NCBI GenBank assembly: GCA_947470005.1 | Contig: CANISA010000052.1 | Location: 1 to 8,619 of the forward strand | From: Legionellaceae bacterium | Lineage (GTDB): Bacteria > Pseudomonadota > Gammaproteobacteria > Legionellales > Legionellaceae | Length of the DNA stretch: 8,619 nucleotides | Direction of reading: 5' to 3' | Shown here: piece by piece, positions 6,843 through 8,619 of the stretch | How the letters are laid out: every line of letters starts with the position of its first letter | How positions within the stretch are numbered: the first letter of the stretch is position 1 | The notes under the pieces: generated by a model | Databases searched by the model: none | What the model was told of the DNA's origin: nothing | What the model saw: only the letters and a program-made list of their open reading frames with translations | Program-made: the position numbers and the translations under genes

Positions 6843-7817
6843 TTATTCGATATCGCCCATCCATTTCAAACCAAAGTAAAGACCTTGGATCCCAAAATTT
6901 GTGTATTGGTTGGTCAGTGATTGAGGTGTGTTAATACTGATGATTGGATTAAAGTAATTAACCCATAACCATCCCGCGTCAGCCATTAATTTACCGTAGG
7001 ATGTTGGGTAAGCGTAACTAATCCCCAGTTTACCATCCACTTCAGGGACGACCACTTCTCGACTGTAATTTAGAGAGATAACCGTATCGCCAAGAAATTC
7101 ACTTTTTGCTGTGCCTGCCAATAACCCTAAGGCAGCTTTTACATAAAAATTAAACCCAGCATCCCAAGCATAACCTATATCCGCACCCAAACGAGGACCA
7201 AACCCATTATAAGAAACATTAGCGGATAAGCGTTCATTGTTGCTCTGTTTTTGTCCAAAAGCAGCAAAAGATCCATTAACAATATAAGAAGTTTGGTTTG
7301 CGACACGTGAATACTGGGTGCCGCCATGTATCCGTAAGGACTTATGTATTCCTATATCTAAGGTTTGTCCATATTCAATATTGACTTGATCCCACTGTGG
7401 ATTTACAGATGCGTAATTAGAATTATAAGTGGCATTGATCGTAGTGGATGGAGTCGGATAGGTATAATTTAACTCCTGGTGTCCATAGGTTTTATTGTTA
7501 TTTGCACGGTAATGGTACCAGTTTATATCTAAATCATTACTCGTACCGAAATGATAGGCTCCTTCTAATTTAAAACCCCAACTCCAAGGGTCGTCAACGC
7601 CTAAGGAAACACTTGATCCATTAGCATTCATTTTGGCACTGCCCTGATAAACACTCGAATTAGCTTGCAAATAAAGGGCTTGTCCGGACAGGTCCCATGC
7701 ACTATGTTTACAGGAAGCAACGGCTGGCTCTGTTTCGCAAACAGCACCCATAGTGCCTGCTATCGACAATGGAGAAATTAGGCATAATGCAGTAATCATT
7801 GAATTTTTGGAACGCAT
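6843..7817 (-). CDS. Lpg1974-family outer-membrane beta-barrel (Legionella major OMP-like)
   Basis: A probable pore-forming outer-membrane protein. The start at 7817 is set by AAGGAG six bases upstream; the frame extends 32 codons further up but lacks support there. The 324-residue precursor begins with a signal peptide (residues 1 to about 25). Next comes the family hallmark of a cysteine-bearing N-terminal segment, VCETEPAVASCKHSAWDLSG with Cys27 and Cys36, and QALYLQ at 46-51. The remainder alternates polar and hydrophobic residues with many aromatic residues and Gly/Asn-rich turns, as in a transmembrane barrel. Family landmarks include PWSWGFKLEGAYHF (77-90), GFGPRLGADIGY (205-216) and the final GLYFGLKWMGDIE (312-324). 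The Legionella MOMP family includes adhesive and porin proteins, with many paralogues per genome. Upstream DNA is crowded with short palindromes; no clear -10/-35 pair was found. Confidence 0.93.
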   Translation of the reverse strand: MRSKNSMITALCLISPLSIAGTMGAVCETEPAVASCKHSAWDLSGQALYLQANSSVYQGSAKMNANGSSVSLGVDDPWSWGFKLEGAYHFGTSNDLDINWYHYRANNNKTYGHQELNYTYPTPSTTINATYNSNYASVNPQWDQVNIEYGQTLDIGIHKSLRIHGGTQYSRVANQTSYIVNGSFAAFGQKQSNNERLSANVSYNGFGPRLGADIGYAWDAGFNFYVKAALGLLAGTAKSEFLGDTVISLNYSREVVVPEVDGKLGISYAYPTSYGKLMADAGWLWVNYFNPIISINTPQSLTNQYTNFGIQGLYFGLKWMGDIE

Positions 7818-7840
7818 ACAACACTCCTTGTTTATAATTT

Positions 7841-7927
7841 TTTCATGAAACCATGATTCATGGTAGTCGCGAAGGGATAACCTCCAGGGTAGGTTATTGA
7901 TTGCCATTATCAATAAATAAATAATGG
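7841..7927. promoter_or_regulatory. Cluster of short palindromes upstream of the outer-membrane protein gene
   Basis: Five inverted repeats lie nearly end to end: TTTCATGAAA (7841-7850), CCATGATTCATGG (7851-7863), ATAACCT-N7-AGGTTAT (7877-7897), TTATTGA-N9-TCAATAA (7894-7916) and CCATTAT-N10-ATAATGG (7904-7927). The last three overlap, so alternative folds exclude each other. They begin 24 bases before the start codon, in the expected leader and promoter. They could be operators for dimeric regulators or alternative RNA hairpins controlling porin expression. The repeats are seen directly; a regulatory role is inference. Confidence 0.45.
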
Positions 7928-7956
7928 TTGTCTAGTGCTATGCTACCTATGGTCTC

Positions 7957-8076
7957 TATGTGGAAGCCGCTAGGCGTGAAAAACGTTTCAAAAATTGGTG
8001 TAGACAATGGAAATTAAATTTAATCGAGGAATTCAATCCCATGTGGCGCGATTTATATGAAGAGATCTGTTCCTGA
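7957..8076 (+). pseudogene. 3' remnant of a GIY-YIG nuclease family gene
   Basis: The plus-strand frame encodes 39 codons ending in TGA at 8074-8076. It reads EAARREKRFKNW, then WKLNLIEEFNP and MWRDLYEEI, which is the C-terminal half of small GIY-YIG nuclease-like proteins (REK.LK.W, LIE..NP.W.DL). A full member has about 90-100 residues. The GIY and YIG motifs and the catalytic Arg are absent. The frame meets a TAG at 7933-7935, with no start codon or ribosome binding site in between. This is therefore the tail of a decayed or truncated gene. The surviving codons show no frameshift. Its 5' end faces the upstream region of the outer-membrane protein gene, so the break lies close to or within that gene's control region. 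Confidence 0.8.
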
Positions 8077-8113
8077 TAGGAGGATTTCCTGGATGCTGCG
8101 GAAGGGGGATCAA

Positions 8114-8203
8114 ATGTCAACAAACCCTAAGGAGACAGCCGTGGATACCATAAATGCAGGCCTTTATTTTGAGCACGCGGTATGTTATATTTGCATTCTT
8201 TAA
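8114..8203 (+). CDS. Possible 29-residue leader ORF
   Basis: An ATG at 8114 follows AAGGGGG by 5 bases, a strong ribosome binding site, and opens 29 codons ending in TAA at 8201-8203. The stop lies 19 bases before the ATG of the next gene. The peptide (MSTNPKETAVDTINAG...) resembles nothing I recognise. It could be a translated leader for the following gene, or chance sequence between a gene remnant and a new gene. The good ribosome binding site is the only support. Confidence 0.25.
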   Translation: MSTNPKETAVDTINAGLYFEHAVCYICIL

Positions 8204-8222
8204 TAATAAAGAGCACTATGGT

Positions 8223-8619
8223 ATGAATGATTTAGAATTGCAAATAGGAGATCTTGTATATTTTCTTGCAATAAATGGTGTTCCTGAGCACATTGCTTTG
8301 TATGCAAATCATAAAGACGGTATTCCTTATGTGATTCACGCGACTGGCCATCCGTATCATGCCGTGATGTTGACGCGTTTAAGTTCACCTGACTATAATT
8401 GTAATTATCGAGTAATGAGACCATTGAATAAAAATCTAGCATATGTTGCTACTGGTATTTTGTTTCGATGGGTTGAACATCAGATTCCGTTTGCTACAAT
8501 AGAAAAACGTGATGCAATATGCAATTATTTAGATGATATAGGAGGTTGGTTAGACAATCCAGATCTGAGCGCGATAGGTAGGATTCAAGAATCTTATGGT
8601 CAAGAAACTTATGTTTCTA
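8223..8619 (+). CDS. Papain-like / permuted NlpC-P60-type protein, N-terminal part only
   Basis: The frame is open from ATG 8223 to the window end (132 codons). The opening LELQIGDLVYF, then PEHIALYAN and YVIHATGH, is the pattern of the circularly permuted NlpC/P60 (YiiX/LRAT-like) fold: a GD strand, then the catalytic His (His23 here), then a second polar position (His39). In that fold the catalytic Cys comes after the His, often in a C-S context; it is not visible here and would lie past the right edge. Such enzymes cleave peptide or lipid amide/ester bonds, and some are secreted effectors. AAGAG lies 9 bases before the ATG. An in-frame ATG at 8154 would add 23 residues (MQAFILST...) and cannot be excluded. 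No signal peptide is seen from 8223. The AT-rich codon use resembles the adjacent porin gene rather than the oxidase genes. Family assignment by eye only. Confidence 0.6.
   Translation, partial: MNDLELQIGDLVYFLAINGVPEHIALYANHKDGIPYVIHATGHPYHAVMLTRLSSPDYNCNYRVMRPLNKNLAYVATGILFRWVEHQIPFATIEKRDAICNYLDDIGGWLDNPDLSAIGRIQESYGQETYVS

Noticed and set aside
7818..7913. N-terminal extension of the outer-membrane protein from an ATG at 7913
   Set aside because: The ribosome binding site and signal peptide both point to 7817; the extension would bury the signal peptide and overlaps the palindrome cluster.
8077..8153. Decayed palindromic repeat after the GIY-YIG remnant
   Set aside because: The stretch around 8086-8110 faintly recalls repeats often found beside such genes, but no pair of arms longer than about four bases could be found.
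8200..8442. Minus-strand 80-codon frame at the right end
   Set aside because: It is opposite the plus-strand gene with papain-like motifs and has no similarity or ribosome binding site.

Overview
The window looks like a stretch of chromosome from a member of the Legionellales, most likely a Legionella-type gammaproteobacterium. The best evidence is an intact outer-membrane beta-barrel gene whose precursor matches the Legionella major outer membrane protein / Lpg1974 family. It sits near an aa3/caa3-type cytochrome oxidase operon, a GIN-domain envelope protein and fragments of accessory genes. The lineage call rests on protein recognition by eye, not on a database search.

Positions 1-3792 (minus strand) hold the head of a cytochrome c oxidase operon, read right to left: a secreted three-heme cytochrome c, then coxB (CuA subunit with a C-terminal cytochrome c domain), then coxA (heme-copper subunit I, cut by the left edge). 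The genes overlap by 11 and 4 bases, so they are almost certainly co-transcribed and translationally coupled. Together they form a periplasmic electron path: three c hemes, then the CoxB c heme, CuA, heme a, and the heme a3/CuB site where O2 is reduced. A plausible promoter lies just upstream of the cytochrome gene, at 3837-3864.

Positions 3966-5579 (plus strand, divergent) encode a secreted GIN (DUF2807)-type beta-rich protein. It carries two gapless 87-residue copies of the GIN head module, a collapsed third copy between them, and a 42-residue-period repeat in its beta-solenoid half. It converges, with only 6 bases between stop codons, on a minus-strand alpha/beta hydrolase (5586-6377) with a complete Ser-Asp-His triad.

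Positions 6378-8619 are a patchy accessory region, visibly more AT-rich from about 6730 onward. They hold the last 64 codons of an EAL-domain gene whose homology stops exactly at the edge of an 80-base imperfect palindrome, then the Lpg1974-family porin-like gene (6843-7817) with a very palindrome-rich upstream region. Beyond that lie the last 39 codons of a GIY-YIG nuclease gene, a possible 29-codon leader ORF, and the start of a gene that resembles a circularly permuted NlpC/P60 (papain-like) enzyme running off the right edge. No tRNA, rRNA, CRISPR array, complete insertion sequence or convincing intrinsic terminator was found.
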